DNA of 64,000 bases from Abelmoschus esculentus (Eukaryota; Streptophyta; Magnoliopsida; Malvales; Malvaceae): the NCBI GenBank assembly GCA_035048815.1, contig JAUCBN010000014.1, forward strand, positions 17,839,501-17,903,500. The letters run 5' to 3'. Of this stretch, positions 39,422-52,000 are shown piece by piece. How positions within the stretch are numbered: the first letter of the stretch is position 1; each line of letters starts with the position of its first letter. The position numbers were made by a program, and so were the translations under genes. Below the pieces are notes generated by a model. The model was not told where the DNA came from and made no database searches. It saw only the letters and a program-made list of their open reading frames with translations.

Positions 39422-39434
39422 CCCCCCCCCCCCC
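39422..39434 (+). repeat. Poly-C(13) at the expected MED8 exon 1 donor
   Basis: Thirteen consecutive C directly follow ...CCAAAATG. Exon 2 (ctag|GCAGGACATTTTGGG) must join exactly here to give the conserved PKWQDILGQ, so a GT is expected and absent. A homopolymer sequencing error or a mutated donor are both possible. Confidence 0.7.
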
Positions 39435-42400
39435 TTTCGCATTATTCCTTTTCTAATCTTGGTTTTTTCAGATTTTCATATATGTTTAGGGTTTCATTCT
39501 TTTTGTTTATTGGTAAACTAGGCAGGACATTTTGGGTCAATATTCAATGGTAAATCTCGAGCTTTTCAACATTGTAGACGAAATAAAAAAGGTTTCGAAG
39601 GCTTTCGTTGTTCATCCCAAAAATGTTAATGCCGACAATGCTCCCAGTACGTCATGCTTCAAGTTCATAGGCTGTTTTTCCCCCTTTAAATGCCGATGGG
39701 ATAGTTTGGAATTTGGATTGACAATAATGCCTTATCTTTATTTATAGTAATATAGTATTAGAGTAATTTCGGTTCTTTGGATGCAGTATTACCTGTTATG
39801 TTATCCTCAAAACTACTGCCTGAGATGGAAGTGGAAGATAATTTGAAGCGAGAGCAGTTGCTTCTAGGAATGCAAAATCTGCCAATACCTTCACAAATTG
39901 ACAAGTTAAAGGTGAGCTAGTGTCATAAAATTTTTGATTTTTCGGTTGAGTCTGGTTCTTTTCTGGCATGTGATTTTACTGGTTTTACAGGCTAGAATCG
40001 ATATGATTGCTGCTGCCTGTGAAAGTGCTGAGAAAGTATTAGCTGATACCCGCAAAGCATACTGTTTTGGCTCTCGTCGAGGGCCAACCATTCTTCCCAC
40101 TCTCGATAAGGGGCAGGCTGCTAAAATTCAAGAACAAGAGAAGTTACTCCGTGATGCGGTTAATTTTGGTAAAGGTGATTGTCTTTAGCTGTTAATGTAG
40201 CAACTATAATTATACCAATCAAATGTAACAATTTATCTTTCTAGTTTTTGCAGCTGCAGGCAACAAATGGTTTTCAACTGATAGTTTGAGGGGCCAATCT
40301 ATGCCCTTTAATGTCTTCCTGGGCTCAAAAATCTGATTGAGCTTCTCATAAATCATGGGAATGTTAATTTATTCTAAGCTGGCCCATATGGAATGCTTGT
40401 TGGTTCAATTTTCTCTCATTGAAAATAGGTCTAAATTTAGACAATCTATTATAGTTTGAGTTTTATAGGAATGCGCTTTGGTCATAAATAATCAAGTTCT
40501 GCCAATTGATACAGTAACTGAAGTAATTGAAGTTTAACAAAACGGTAGATGAATGTTTTCTGCATTGATTTCTATGGTTAATTGAAGTTTAATGGAATTT
40601 TAGATTATCTCTTTAGAATCAGCTTCTAAGATTTAGATGGACTATTTATGTTTTAAAGAATGGTCTAGTATTTTGATCTTAACATACTTATCAACAACTT
40701 ATTGTTGGACCTTGTATGCAGGTCTGCATCTGCCAGCAGATCAGAAGCAAATTACACCTTCACTTCCGCTGCATCTTGTGGATATTTTGCCTGCAACTGA
40801 TGGAGTGCATTCTTTTACCGATTCATCTGATAATTTTTGTTCAACTATTGTCATTTATTTATTCTATCACAATACTAGAGAGTTTCTAGTACTTTTTAAT
40901 AGCATTTTTAAAATTTTCTTACAGGAATGTACATGAAGAACAATCCTCTTATGTCAAATAACATTGGCAATCAAGGGTTTTTATTACAGGTTAGTTGTTA
41001 AGTTTCCTTTAACCAGTTCTACATGCAAGAAACCTGCAGGTTTTTGTTGAACTGCAAGGTGAAAAGGTTATTTGTTTTCTTGTGATTATTGTCATCTCAT
41101 TGAATATCTGATTTTGAAAGAGCAACATTGATCTCCAAGTCTGTATGATCTCAATTTTGGACTCTCTTTGAATACATTCTGGGCTGCTATTTTTTGTTAC
41201 TTCAAATGATTGTGGGCTGCATAAGTTCTCTTCATCATTCTCGTTAGATGGTGCTAGGAGTAGGATAATGAAAATAATGTTCTCATTTATGTGTAAAATA
41301 TAACCAATATAGCAACGATATTATGGGTATTGGCTCAGTGCAAAGATCACATTAGGATCCTGTTCTTGATTAATGCCTCATCTTTGTTTATGTCATTCAT
41401 GGGTGACACATACAGATCTGTTCTATTTTAATCATTGTAATTTGATTAGACCTATCAATTGATTCTTATCATATGACAACTGTTCTGTATCATTTCTGAT
41501 TATGTCTTATTTTATGAAGTTCATATTGCTGCAATAGCTTACACTTCTAATCTTCTTATGTCAGGCTACTGGAGCACAACTTATTGGTAGATCAGATGCA
41601 TCTCCTGCTGCTACTAGTGCTACCTCCTTTGATAACACCACAACTTCTCCACTTCCATATGCCAACTCACCAAGGTCTGGAACAACTATGATGAATACAC
41701 CATCTCCCCAACAACAAACACAACTGCTGCTGCAGCAGCAGCAGCAGCAAAGGCAAAAAATGATGCAATTACCTCAGCATCAACAGCAACTCCTTGCTCA
41801 ACAACAGTTTAGGCAGTCTACAATGCAAGGACTTGGACAGGTATAAATGTTACTGATTTTGTGTTCTTTTATTGTTTTTCCGAGGCCCATAACAATCAAT
41901 TAGTAACTCATGACATATTGACATCTATATGTGCATATTGCATGTAAGAGTATGCTGTTATTTACATAGTAACTATGACTCTTGGTTGTGTTGGAAGGAT
42001 TTGCAAAACTATCATGAGGTAAGGGCAATAGTTTTGCTGAATCTAATGATTCTAAAGCAAATTTGATCAAGTTTTTTTATGTTTGTTTTGCTGAAACCAG
42101 TGTTGTCAAGTGTGCCAGGCACACTTGAGGCACTAAGATCTCTACTTAGCTTGAGGTGCAAGGTGCAAAAAAAGCCCTTGCCCAACTAATATAAGGCACA
42201 TACTTATTATATATATGAGAAGTGTATATCACAAATATTCTGAAATACATGCAAATAATAATAAATAATAATTAGTAAGGTAAAATCTTTTCTCCAAATA
42301 CAGATTAGAAAAGAGAATTACAATACAGTCTACAAAACCAAAAACAGATCTCTGTTTTTTAACACTAAAGTATTCTTTAAAATCAAACATAAAGGAGAAA

Positions 42401-42637
42401 AGAATTAAAAGAAGAAAAAAGCTGAGTAGATAGAGATTGAGCAGTGTTTTCAAGGGCGCTAGGCGCTCTTAAAGAACAAAGTCCTCTATATATTCTGAGA
42501 CGCAAGGCGCAAAATAGTGCTTGCCCAGAGTAAAATAAGGTGCATTCATAATCATATATAATATACACACATAAAATGTATATGAAAATTTTTGTAGTAC
42601 ATAATAATTATTCAGTTAAGATGATTTTAGGTTTAGT

Positions 42638-42856
42638 ATATTATTTGATACTTGAACTCGGTTTGGGACTGAAGTTAGTACTTACAATTTTATTTTGCCC
42701 AAATTGTTACCTAAACTTCTATTTTACATTTTGGTATCTAAGCTTGAGTTTGACACATTCAGTTTATACGGTGAAGCCAAGTTTAGGCATCAAAATGTGT
42801 GCAAGAAACCAAAATCAGGTACCAATTTAGACAAAAAAGTACAAGTATCATATTTT
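42638..42856. mobile_element. Small MITE nested in the hAT-like element
   Basis: About 220 bp whose left end (TATTTGATACTTGAACTCGG) pairs with the reversed right end (ATATGATACTTGTACTTTTT). The interior shows partly self-complementary 'ggta-cctaaacttct' and 'ttggta-c' motifs. No target duplication was resolved. Confidence 0.45.
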
Positions 42857-43049
42857 TTGAAAGGTAATCAGGCCTCATTACCCTCCCTCTCTAAACCTAA
42901 ATAGGGGGGAAAGAGTGCCCATATTTCATTAATAATAGGGAATTACATAAATTCCAGATTCTTACAAAAGCCCCAGCAAAACAAGGACTAATACCTTTAT
43001 ATTCCTTCGAAACAAAAAGAACCCTCCATAAAGCCAAACCACAGATAAA

Positions 43050-43250
43050 TTAACTTATGCCTGCCTTTGCTAAGGAATCAGCCAATATGTTGCATCTCTG
43101 AGGGATCTGTCTAACCAGAATGCCTCTCTCCCTGATGGAGATCACCAATTCCGTTACCATACTAGCAAAATTAGCAGGGATATCTGTACCTTAGGAAATC
43201 ATCTCTGTGGCTACTGTGCAGTCACAGTAAATGATAAGCCTGATTTTTTA
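43050..43250 (-). pseudogene. LINE-type RNase H C-terminal fragment
   Basis: On the minus strand the frame ending at the TAA at 43050-43052 reads MVTELVISIRERGILVRQIP, followed by QRCNILADSLAKAGIS. This is the end of the RNase H domain found after reverse transcriptase in plant LINEs. Upstream, a second piece (IIYCDCTVATEMIS) ends in a stop, so the fragment is broken. It lies inside the non-autonomous hAT-like element. Confidence 0.65.
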
Positions 43251-46200
43251 CAGAAGTTCAAGTACTAAATAATATATTATCCCTAAATTTTAATATGGTT
43301 TGTTTTATTAATTCAAATTAAATCATTATTCAAGTTTAGTTATCAATGAAAAAATTATGATAACATAAAAATAGAGGAGGCAAATTAAAAGAAGATATAA
43401 TGGAATAGATAAAGAATAATAATTAAAAAACATATTTACCCAAGTTTGAACTTTTGACGTTGAAGATTTGAATTTTGATAACTAGTGGATTTACAATTAA
43501 TAACATAAAGAAAGGTATTTTGAATTAAATAAAATCCTTAAAAAACTAAAAGTGGGCTTAATAATGTTATTTGAGGTTTTTTCTTCTAAAGTTAAATGTA
43601 TTGTTGAGTATTTTAAAATAAAAAATAGAACAAGTGTTAAAAGTTAATAAGACATCGCCATTCTCTGCTTCAATGAATCTTAATTAAAAAAGAGAAATGA
43701 GAGAGAGAGAGAACTTGAGCATTAAAAGCACTTTTATGGTTTTACCGAGGGAAGTTAAAACTTAAAATTGGACTTCAGTTCAGTGAAGCCAACTTTTTTA
43801 TTGCCTATTGACTAATGTTGAAGTAAAAGGCACTAGTATAAAGTGCATGAAGGTGTGTACTCAATTAAAATAGCCTTGCCTGAGAAAGTTAAAGGTGTAA
43901 CCTTCCTTTTTTGCTGTGCCTTGGCACCTAGGCGGGTGCCTTAACAACACTGAGATTGAGTAAAAATTGGGTAGGTAACGGTCGAAGATTTGACGTTACG
44001 TTTTTTACATTTGTTTTGAAATTTTATCAAGTTTGTTGGTGGGAATAAAATAAACAACATTTATGGTATTTTGACATCCAAAATAAGAAAAAATCTGAAG
44101 GACTGCTCGCTGAGCAGCGAAGCTTGCTTTTTTCGCCTAGAATAAAGCACGGTGCAATAAAGCACAATAAAGCAGTTGCGTCTTTGAAATAGCTGCTGTG
44201 CCTAGGGGGCTGTAAGGGCTGTAAAGCGGTTTTGCTCGTTTTGGCTGTGCCTGAGAGCCTAGATGCACCAACATTCACTGATTGAAATATAGAATCACTT
44301 CACTTACTTCTCAGCCATTATAGTTGTGCAATTATTATGAAAATCATATCTTTGTTACAGAATCAGCTGCGCTTCATGATCTGCAGGGTCAGTCTCAGCA
44401 GAAGTTTCAATCGGTAACTTCATTTTCTTCTTGTTTTATCTGAAAATTATGCTGAATTTCGAATGCATTTTTCATATATACACGTATTGCATTCCAGCTA
44501 TGGGTCTTTGTGATTTTTAATACGGTTCTCTTTGTGATTTTTAATATCATTATTGTCCATAACCTAGTAAATTTTAAGTATTTAGAGTTCTGTAAAGTTG
44601 AGTCATTGGAGCGTGTTGCCTGCCTTTGGATAGCTTATAATTAAATGGAAGTTTAAGTATGATTTCGTGGGACTTTATTGTGGATTGAGTTTTATACAGC
44701 AGATTTGACAACAAATTTTTTAAAAAGTGCCTCTTGCAAAGATTGCAAAATTAAAATGATAGTGGGAAGATAGTTATTATATTTTACAGCTCTCATTCAA
44801 ACTTGGATATGACAGTTAATTATGATGAAGTTATTCTGTAAGTCAGTGCTACACTTGCAACATGAATATTTATATCTTAAAGTTGCTGAGCAGAATGTAT
44901 GACAGTAAAAGCACCACCAACATTTTTTGTGAAAAAATTGATGACATGGTTTTCCCTCCTTTTGTTCACTGAATCGATAGAAATCGTTAAACTTTTTTTT
45001 TAAGCTCATTTTACTTTTCTATTTATTTTCTGTATGAATCGGAGAGGGCTGGGTGTTGGCTGGGGGTGTATTGATGCAGCAATGTGAAGTGAGACTCTAA
45101 AATGAGTGGTTTATCTCCTTTTTTGGATCTAACTTGGGACAATTTTTCCTCAGGAAGCATGTTTTTACCCTTCTAAAGTACACCTTATCCTCGTGCTATT
45201 GGTTTAACTAAAACCTGAATCTGTTTCCATCAGTTACATGGACAGATGCAGTTTTCCCAACCCTTGGGCCATCAGCAATTTCAGGGTAGGCAGCTTCCTC
45301 CAGGACATGTGCAGCATGGTATGGGCCAAAGCCAACTCAATCAAGGAAATCAGTTGAGTCGCCATTTAGGTCAATTCTCCAGTCCAGCAAATACTGCACT
45401 GTTCAATGCTGCTCAGGGGACACCAAGTACTCAGATGGTTAGCTATATGACTTCAGTTTGTTCTATTATTTGTGTTCTTGCGTTTATTACTCTAAAACAT
45501 TATAGAATGTCCAACCCTCCACCTCTTCAAATAGTACTTATCATTGGATAAAGTTGTTCATTTTGATTTAGTTTTTTGTATTCTAGTGAAAAAAATAACA
45601 GATTGATGGTACCTTAGTCTCATTCTTCTGCACTTGGGAAATATGTCAGCCTAAGGTTTAGGAGTTTAAGTAGAAATTCAAATGATTTTTTGTTCATTAT
45701 ATTATGGTACTTTGATTTATTTACCTTAGTATGTGCATTTAATTTATGTATTTAGTAATCATGGAATTTTTGATGTTATTGAAGAGAGTGCTTTGATGTT
45801 ACCTAGCTTCATCCATAGTCATTGAACATATAGGTGTTAGGATTGAAAAAGCCGTTTAAGCATTGATTGAAGATAAACTCTCAGCTATGAGGGAAGGAAG
45901 AAATAGGGCTACTGTCTCAGACAAAACAAAAGAGCTTCTTTGTTTCTTAGTATTTCTTTTGTTGTTTACTCATAGGTAATTCTGATGAATGTATATGGGT
46001 AGCATTGTTGGTTGGTTAACGTTAATTTGATTTTCAAAAGGTTTTTAGCTCCGACAAATTAGGTGACCTAAAATAGGATACCAGCTATTTTGGTTTTCCC
46101 CCCTGTTATAGACCTTAAAACTGGAGTTTAACACGACATCTTATTCCTATTTGCTGTTAAATGCTTTGTGTTGATGTGGTGAAGAAGTTACCAAATCAGA

Positions 46201-47822
46201 AAGTATATGGTGTTAGAGTAAGGTAAATTAAAAAAAATGCCAATACATATCTTTTACTATTTTGGTGGATTTATCCACACACACATTGTGTCGATGTGTC
46301 CAATTTGACCAAGATTTTAGTGTTAACTGATAAAAGGATGGATTCAAAGAATGCAATATGGTTGTGCATTATAAATATATCAGATTTATTTCAGAAGGAC
46401 GAAGTGGAAATTTTCTTAAAAGACTATGAATTTTGGGTGATTCAAATGCTTAAATTTCTAGTCATTGCTTTGCATATTGACTTCAGCAGTTCTCATCATT
46501 ACATTCACAAGTGCTTCTGTATTTTGCATATTTCAGCAAGGGTTCTATAACAATTGGGTTTCCTTAATGAAAGAAATGTTTTAAATTTGACAAATTTCCT
46601 TTAGAAAAACTTAGGTTTTCATCTTGATGGATCCTCTGCACCTCTTTTATTTCTAATGTTGTGTTTTATCTTATGAGTGCTTAATGTATAGTAATAGTTG
46701 TTAAGCTACAACTTTTATGGCCACTACTGTTCTTGTACAAGTGCTTGAAACATGCATTTGCTGTCGCTCTTCAGATTGACTGTGTTCTAAATTAACTGCT
46801 AAAATTGCCATCCATTTGGAATGTTTTCTATGTTTTATCTTTTATTAACTTGTTATGGTCATTTCTGTTGCCTCTCAATCATACTAAATGCAATTTGCGT
46901 ATGTTATTTATCTTTGTATTGTTTCATAATGTATATTTCTCTTCTTTCTTATATTGAAGTTATTTCTTTCATGATTTAAATTTATATTTTTAATGTCTTG
47001 GTTTAGATCCCAAACATGTCTGCAACTTTGTCTTCTCAGTCACTCTTACCAAGGATGCAGGTTAGTTGCTAAAGGTCTTGCTGAGTTTCTTTTTCTTTGC
47101 GAGACTTCCCATCATCATATGAATCATGCATATTGTGAAATTTATCTTGTCTGTAACTAATGTCATATTTAAAAAAAAGGCTTAATATTGATTTTGGCAC
47201 TTGTACTTTAATGAAATTCTCATATCGACCCTTTTACTATTCTTTCAATCAGTTTTGGTCCATAAATTTACATTTCACCTATCATGTTAACATCTTAGAC
47301 CACTTCCATTAAAAAAATGTCATGTGACCCAATTAGGAGTTGCTTCGACTGAGGGGGATTCTCTTGCTACGGGAGTAACCTATGATGAACATGTAGAACT
47401 TGCCAAAGGGAGTTCATTAGAATAGAGTGTCTTAAACCTCTGTAATTAAAATAAAATTCTGACATAACTTTGTTGCTACTAGTCAGCCTCTTTAAATAGA
47501 GGTTACATAGGTTTACTTGTTTGAATAAAAGACTTAAACTAAGGAAATTAAAAATAAGGACACCAAATAAAGACTCCTAAAACCCATAAAGATACTTGCA
47601 AAAGTAAACTAATGATATTTTGGCCCTAATGCAAAATTAGGAAATCTCAATTCGATTACTCAAGGCTCTATGTAGTTTGGATTGCCGAAACATTATTTTG
47701 CAGCAAATTAGGCAGATCCTAGGCATATATAACTGTTGTTGTCCCAAAAAACTGTATGTGTGTAATTGGTGTTTGTATCTACTGCATCTGTCCATCTGTC
47801 CTCATTCGTATGCTACATACAT

Positions 47823-47961
47823 TTTTTTATAACTCATAAATGTAACATAGCTCATATACATTCTTTTTCTTTGTCATAACTCATAAGTGTAACATAACTC
47901 ATGTATATTCGTGTGTTTTTTTTGTCATAACTCATGTGTGGCATAGCTCATTCATTCAGTT
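47823..47961. repeat. Tandem repeat, about three units of ~50 bp
   Basis: Three diverged copies of 'cataactcataagtgtaaca', 'tagctcat' and a T-rich spacer start near 47830, 47877 and 47929, immediately before the MED8 exon 11 acceptor at 47975-47976. Confidence 0.7.
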
Positions 47962-47994
47962 CAATTCTTTTTGTAGTTTGGACTACCTGGTAGC

Positions 47995-47999
47995 AATCC
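47995..47999. repeat. Left target-site duplication AATCC of the LTR retrotransposon
   Basis: AATCC directly precedes the left LTR (first base 48000) within MED8 exon 11, where it encodes part of Asn-Pro. Confidence 0.9.
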
Positions 48000-49073
48000 T
48001 AATATAACGCGGAGTTCGTCGAAACGGACTTTCCTCGTTTGTTACGGATCTAGGAGTGTTGTAGGCACGTTTCTGCAATAAAAACTACAAAGAAATAACA
48101 AAAGTTATACGACATAATTATATTAAGTAGAAAATTAAAAGATAAAAAAAATATATATATATAACAATTTAGCGTTTTTGGGAGGACTTCAACGACGGTG
48201 ACGGTGAAGACATCAAAAACGGCCGGTGGTGAAAACGCTAAACTCGAAAGAACTCGAACAATATGTTGAACGAACCTGAATCGAATCAGTTTAACGTCAT
48301 AGGACTTGGACCCGCTAAATATCAATTTAGGAACCCGAAGTATCAAAGGACAATCAACGAATTGAGTGTCGAATAGTTCTAAAAAGAACCGAAATGAGAA
48401 AGAAACTCTCAAATAAAATTTTATTGATCAAATGTCTAACGCCATTACATAGTTTGATTATATATATATATATATATATATATAAGTCATAAAAGAAATT
48501 GCCGTTTGAAATACATGGATAAGAATTAAAGGAAATAACCGGCAATGGCATATTGGTTGGACTCCAATTATTCGGCACATGTTAAATGTGCATGGTGGAC
48601 ATTTCAAAATTGAAATCAAATTGCAGATTGGTTGAAGTCCCAGTAATTCGGCACATGTTACAAATCCTTATCCAATTTGGCTCCAAAACACGTGGAAACC
48701 AAATTGAATTCAATTTGGCAAGTTGTCGGTTCATGTAGCCTTCTCCAATTCGGCATGCAACAGTCCTACACCAAAGAATATAATGACATAAATATTATAA
48801 TGGAAATATTATAATAATGATAATATTATATTAATGTAATATATATATATATACACACCTAATAAATAGTATAATCTAAGATGTCACATTGTAACATGCA
48901 ACACATTAAAATTCTTATCTCTTAAGGCACAAACATTATCAAATGAATTAGACATGTTGGTACAAGTAAGGAAAAGTGCTTTCTTGAAATATTTGGCCTT
49001 AGCTTGAGTAATTGGTCCTAAAGGCAAGACCTCCGGATCAATATCAAGAGCTGGTGAAAATGCGCTCATATCA
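48000..49073 (-). repeat. 3' LTR (left copy), 1074 bp
   Basis: Nearly identical to 54401-55458. It contains an (AT)n tract at 48460-48483 that is longer than in the other LTR, and a 61-codon open frame at 48884-49069. Its plus-strand reading adds 27 codons to MED8 before a TAA at 48079-48081. Confidence 0.95.
48884..49069 (-). CDS. Short LTR-encoded peptide frame after pol (61 codons)
   Basis: It starts at an ATG two bases past the pol stop codon and lies wholly within the LTR. It contains LPLGPITQAKAKYFKKAL. The 5' LTR copy (55269-55454) is also open and reads LPLRPITRAKAKYFREAL. From memory, a similar 'GPITRARAK' segment follows integrase in many plant gypsy elements, suggesting a leftover C-terminal extension of pol in another frame. 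Expression is not shown. Confidence 0.35.
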   Translation of the reverse strand: MSAFSPALDIDPEVLPLGPITQAKAKYFKKALFLTCTNMSNSFDNVCALRDKNFNVLHVTM

Positions 49074-52000
49074 TCCCCCTTCTTGAAAAGGATTTGTCCT
49101 CAAATCTACAGAGTTGTCATAAGGAGTTAAATCGGAAACATTAAATGTGGCACTTACATTGTATTCACCCGGTAGATCCAACTTGTAGGCATTGTCATTC
49201 ACTTTCTCCAACACCTGAAAAGGACCATCTCCTCTTGGTAAAAGCTTGGACCGTCGTTGGGCCGGAAAACGTTCCTTTCGGAAATGAACCCAAACCCAAT
49301 CTCCCACATCGAAGGTAACTCGATTCCTTCCTTTGTTTGCTTGCTTTTCATACTGTTGAGTCCTTCGTTCTAAGTTCTCCTTTACCTGTTGATGCAATTT
49401 TTTCACATATTCTGCTTTCGCCTTACCGTCTCTGTTCATCACCTGTTCATGTGGCGAAGGCAACATATCTAGAGGAGTAATAGGATTAAAACCATAAACA
49501 ACCTCAAATGGTGACATCTTAGTAGCAGAATGTACAACATGATTATATGCAAATACAACATGTGGCAAACAATCTTCCCAAGTTTTAATATTCTTTTTAA
49601 TGATGGAACGAAGTAAAGTAGATGAAACTCCATTAACAACCTCAGTTTGTTCATCAGTCTGGGGATGGCAAGTAGTAGAAAACATAAGTTTCGTACCTAG
49701 TTTGCTCCAAAGAGTCCTCCAGAAGTGACTCAAAAATTTCACATCCCTGTCAGAAACAATTGACCTAGGAATACCATGTAAACATACAACATCTCTAAAG
49801 AACAAGTTAGCCACATTAACAGCATCATCAGTCTTATGGCATGCAATAAAATGTGCCATCTTAGAGAACCTATCAACCACAACAAAAATACTATCTGCAC
49901 TTGTCCTAGATTTAGGTAATCCCAATATAAAATCCATAGAAATATCAGTCCAAGGGGAATCAGGAATAGGTAAAGGTAAGTACATACCATGTGGTGAAAC
50001 CTTCGATTTTGCTTTCTTACACGTCACACAACGTTCACAATACCTTTCAACGTCTCTGCGCATCTTAGGCCAAAATAGATGTTCCTTCAATGTTTGTAAC
50101 GTCTTGGTGACTCCAAAGTGACCCATCGATCCACCTTCGTGCGCCTCACGAATCAAAATATCACGCATAGAATCCTGTGGAATGCATATCCTGTTTTCTT
50201 TGAAAAGATAACCATCGTGTCTGAAAAACTTTCCAACAGCACCTTTCTCACAAGCATTATAATTATCTCGAAAATCAGGATCATCAGAGTACAACTCACG
50301 AATATATGCAAATCCAATCAAATGAGAATCAAGATAACTCAACAGTGCATATCGACGTGATAAAGCATCAGCTACGATATTGTCTTTACCTTTTTTGTAA
50401 TGAATGACATAAGGAAAAGACTCTAAAAATTCAACCCATTTAGCATGTCGTTTGTTCAATTTATGCTGACCTGTAATGTATCGCAAGGCCTCATGATCAG
50501 TGTGGATCACAAACTCCTTAGGTAACAAATAATGTTGCCAAGTCTCCAAAGCCCGAATCAGTGCATACATCTCCTTGTCATAGACAGGATAGTTCAATGT
50601 CGCTCCACTAAGCTTTTCACTGAAAAAAACGAGTCTCTTTTCTTGTGACAAAACAACACCTATACCAACTCCAGAAGCATCACATTCAATTTCAAACATT
50701 TTATCAAAATCAGGTAATGCTAAAACAGACGCTTTTGTCAAACAATCTTTTATTTTCAGAAAGGCGTCTTCCTGTTCTTTACCCCAAGAGAAGATTGAAT
50801 TCTTCTTTATAATCCCAGTTAAGGGAGCGGTAATAGAACTGAAGTGGGGAACAAACCGACGGTAAAAACTAGCTAAACCATGAAACGATCTAACCTGACT
50901 AATTGAAGTCGGTCGTGGTCACTCCTTAATCGCCTTGACCTTCTCAGGATCAACTTCAACTCCCTGAGAACTAACAATGTAACCAAGAAACGTAAGCTTG
51001 TCAGTACAAAACACACATTTTTCAATGTTACCAAACAACTTCTCTTGTCGCAAAGTCTGCAAAACAACTCGCAAATGTTCTACATGATCGGGTAAACTCT
51101 TGCTATAAATCAGAATATCATCAAAATATACAACACAAAATTTACCAATAAAAGATCGCAGAACATGATTCATTAATCGCATAAAAGTACTAGGTGCATT
51201 AGTTAAACCAAAAGGTATCAATAACCATTCGTACAAACCTAGCTTGGTTTTGAAGGCGGTCTTCCACTCGTCACCTTCTCGCATGCGAATCTGATAATAT
51301 CCACTCTTCAGGTCAATTTTGGAGAAGATAGTCGCTCCACACAACTCATCCAGCATGTCATCGAGTCGAGGAATGGGATGTCGGTACTTGATTGTAATCT
51401 GGTTCACTGCTCGACAATCAACACACATCCTCTAAGTTCCGTCTTTCTTTGGTACCAACAACACAGGTACGGCACACGGACTCAGACTCTCTCGAATGTA
51501 ACCTTTGTCCAACAACTCAGAAATCTGTCGTTGAAGCTCTTTTGTCTCTTCGGGGTTACTTCGGTACGTTGATCTATTCGGAATCGTGGCACCTGGAATA
51601 AAATCAATCTGGTGTTCAATGCCACAAATAGGAGGCAATCCCTTAGGTGTTTCATCCGGAAACACGTCCTCAAAATCCTGCAAAAGAGATGAAATCGAAG
51701 CAGGCAAATCTCTAGGAATCTCAGCCAATAAGCAATTATCCTTAAATAATAAAACAAGTACAGAAAGCTGAGAGGAAAGACATTTCCTGATTTCTTTGCT
51801 GTTCGCGTACACATTCATCTTCTTTTTCCCTCGCGATTCTTCTATATTCTTTCGCAATCTCACTTGGTCTTCTTGCACTCGACTCGGAGTCAATGGTGCC
51901 AAGGTGATCTTTTTACCTGCATGTATAAAAGAATACCTATTCGTGAAGCCATCGTGTATAGTCCTCTTATCGAACTGACACGGGCGTCCTAACAACAATT

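Larger units (their letters stand above)
42442..43952. mobile_element. Non-autonomous hAT-like element with perfect 8-bp target duplication
   Basis: It begins CAGTGTTTTCAAGGGCGC and ends, reversed, CAGTGTTGTTAAGGCACC. It is flanked on both sides by AGATTGAG (42434-42441 and 43953-43960). The 1511-bp interior has no transposase and holds a small MITE and a LINE RNase H remnant. The same ends occur in the element at 62717-63212. Confidence 0.75.
42098..44280. mobile_element. Older hAT-like element in MED8 intron 7, containing a younger one
   Basis: The left end CAGTGTTGTCAAGTGTGCC begins at 42098. The right end reversed is CAGTGAATGTTGGTGCATC, ending at 44280. Flanks GCTGAAAC and ATTGAAAT agree at five of eight bases, with three transitions, compatible with an old 8-bp duplication. 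Subterminal sequence is the 'gcctaggcgc'-type repeat common in plant genomes. The assignment rests on end similarity to the inner element. Confidence 0.45.

Noticed and set aside
47180..47310. Possible MITE in the MED8 intron ('ttttggcacttgtactttaa')
   Set aside because: Only one end resembles known repeat ends; no partner terminus or duplication was found.
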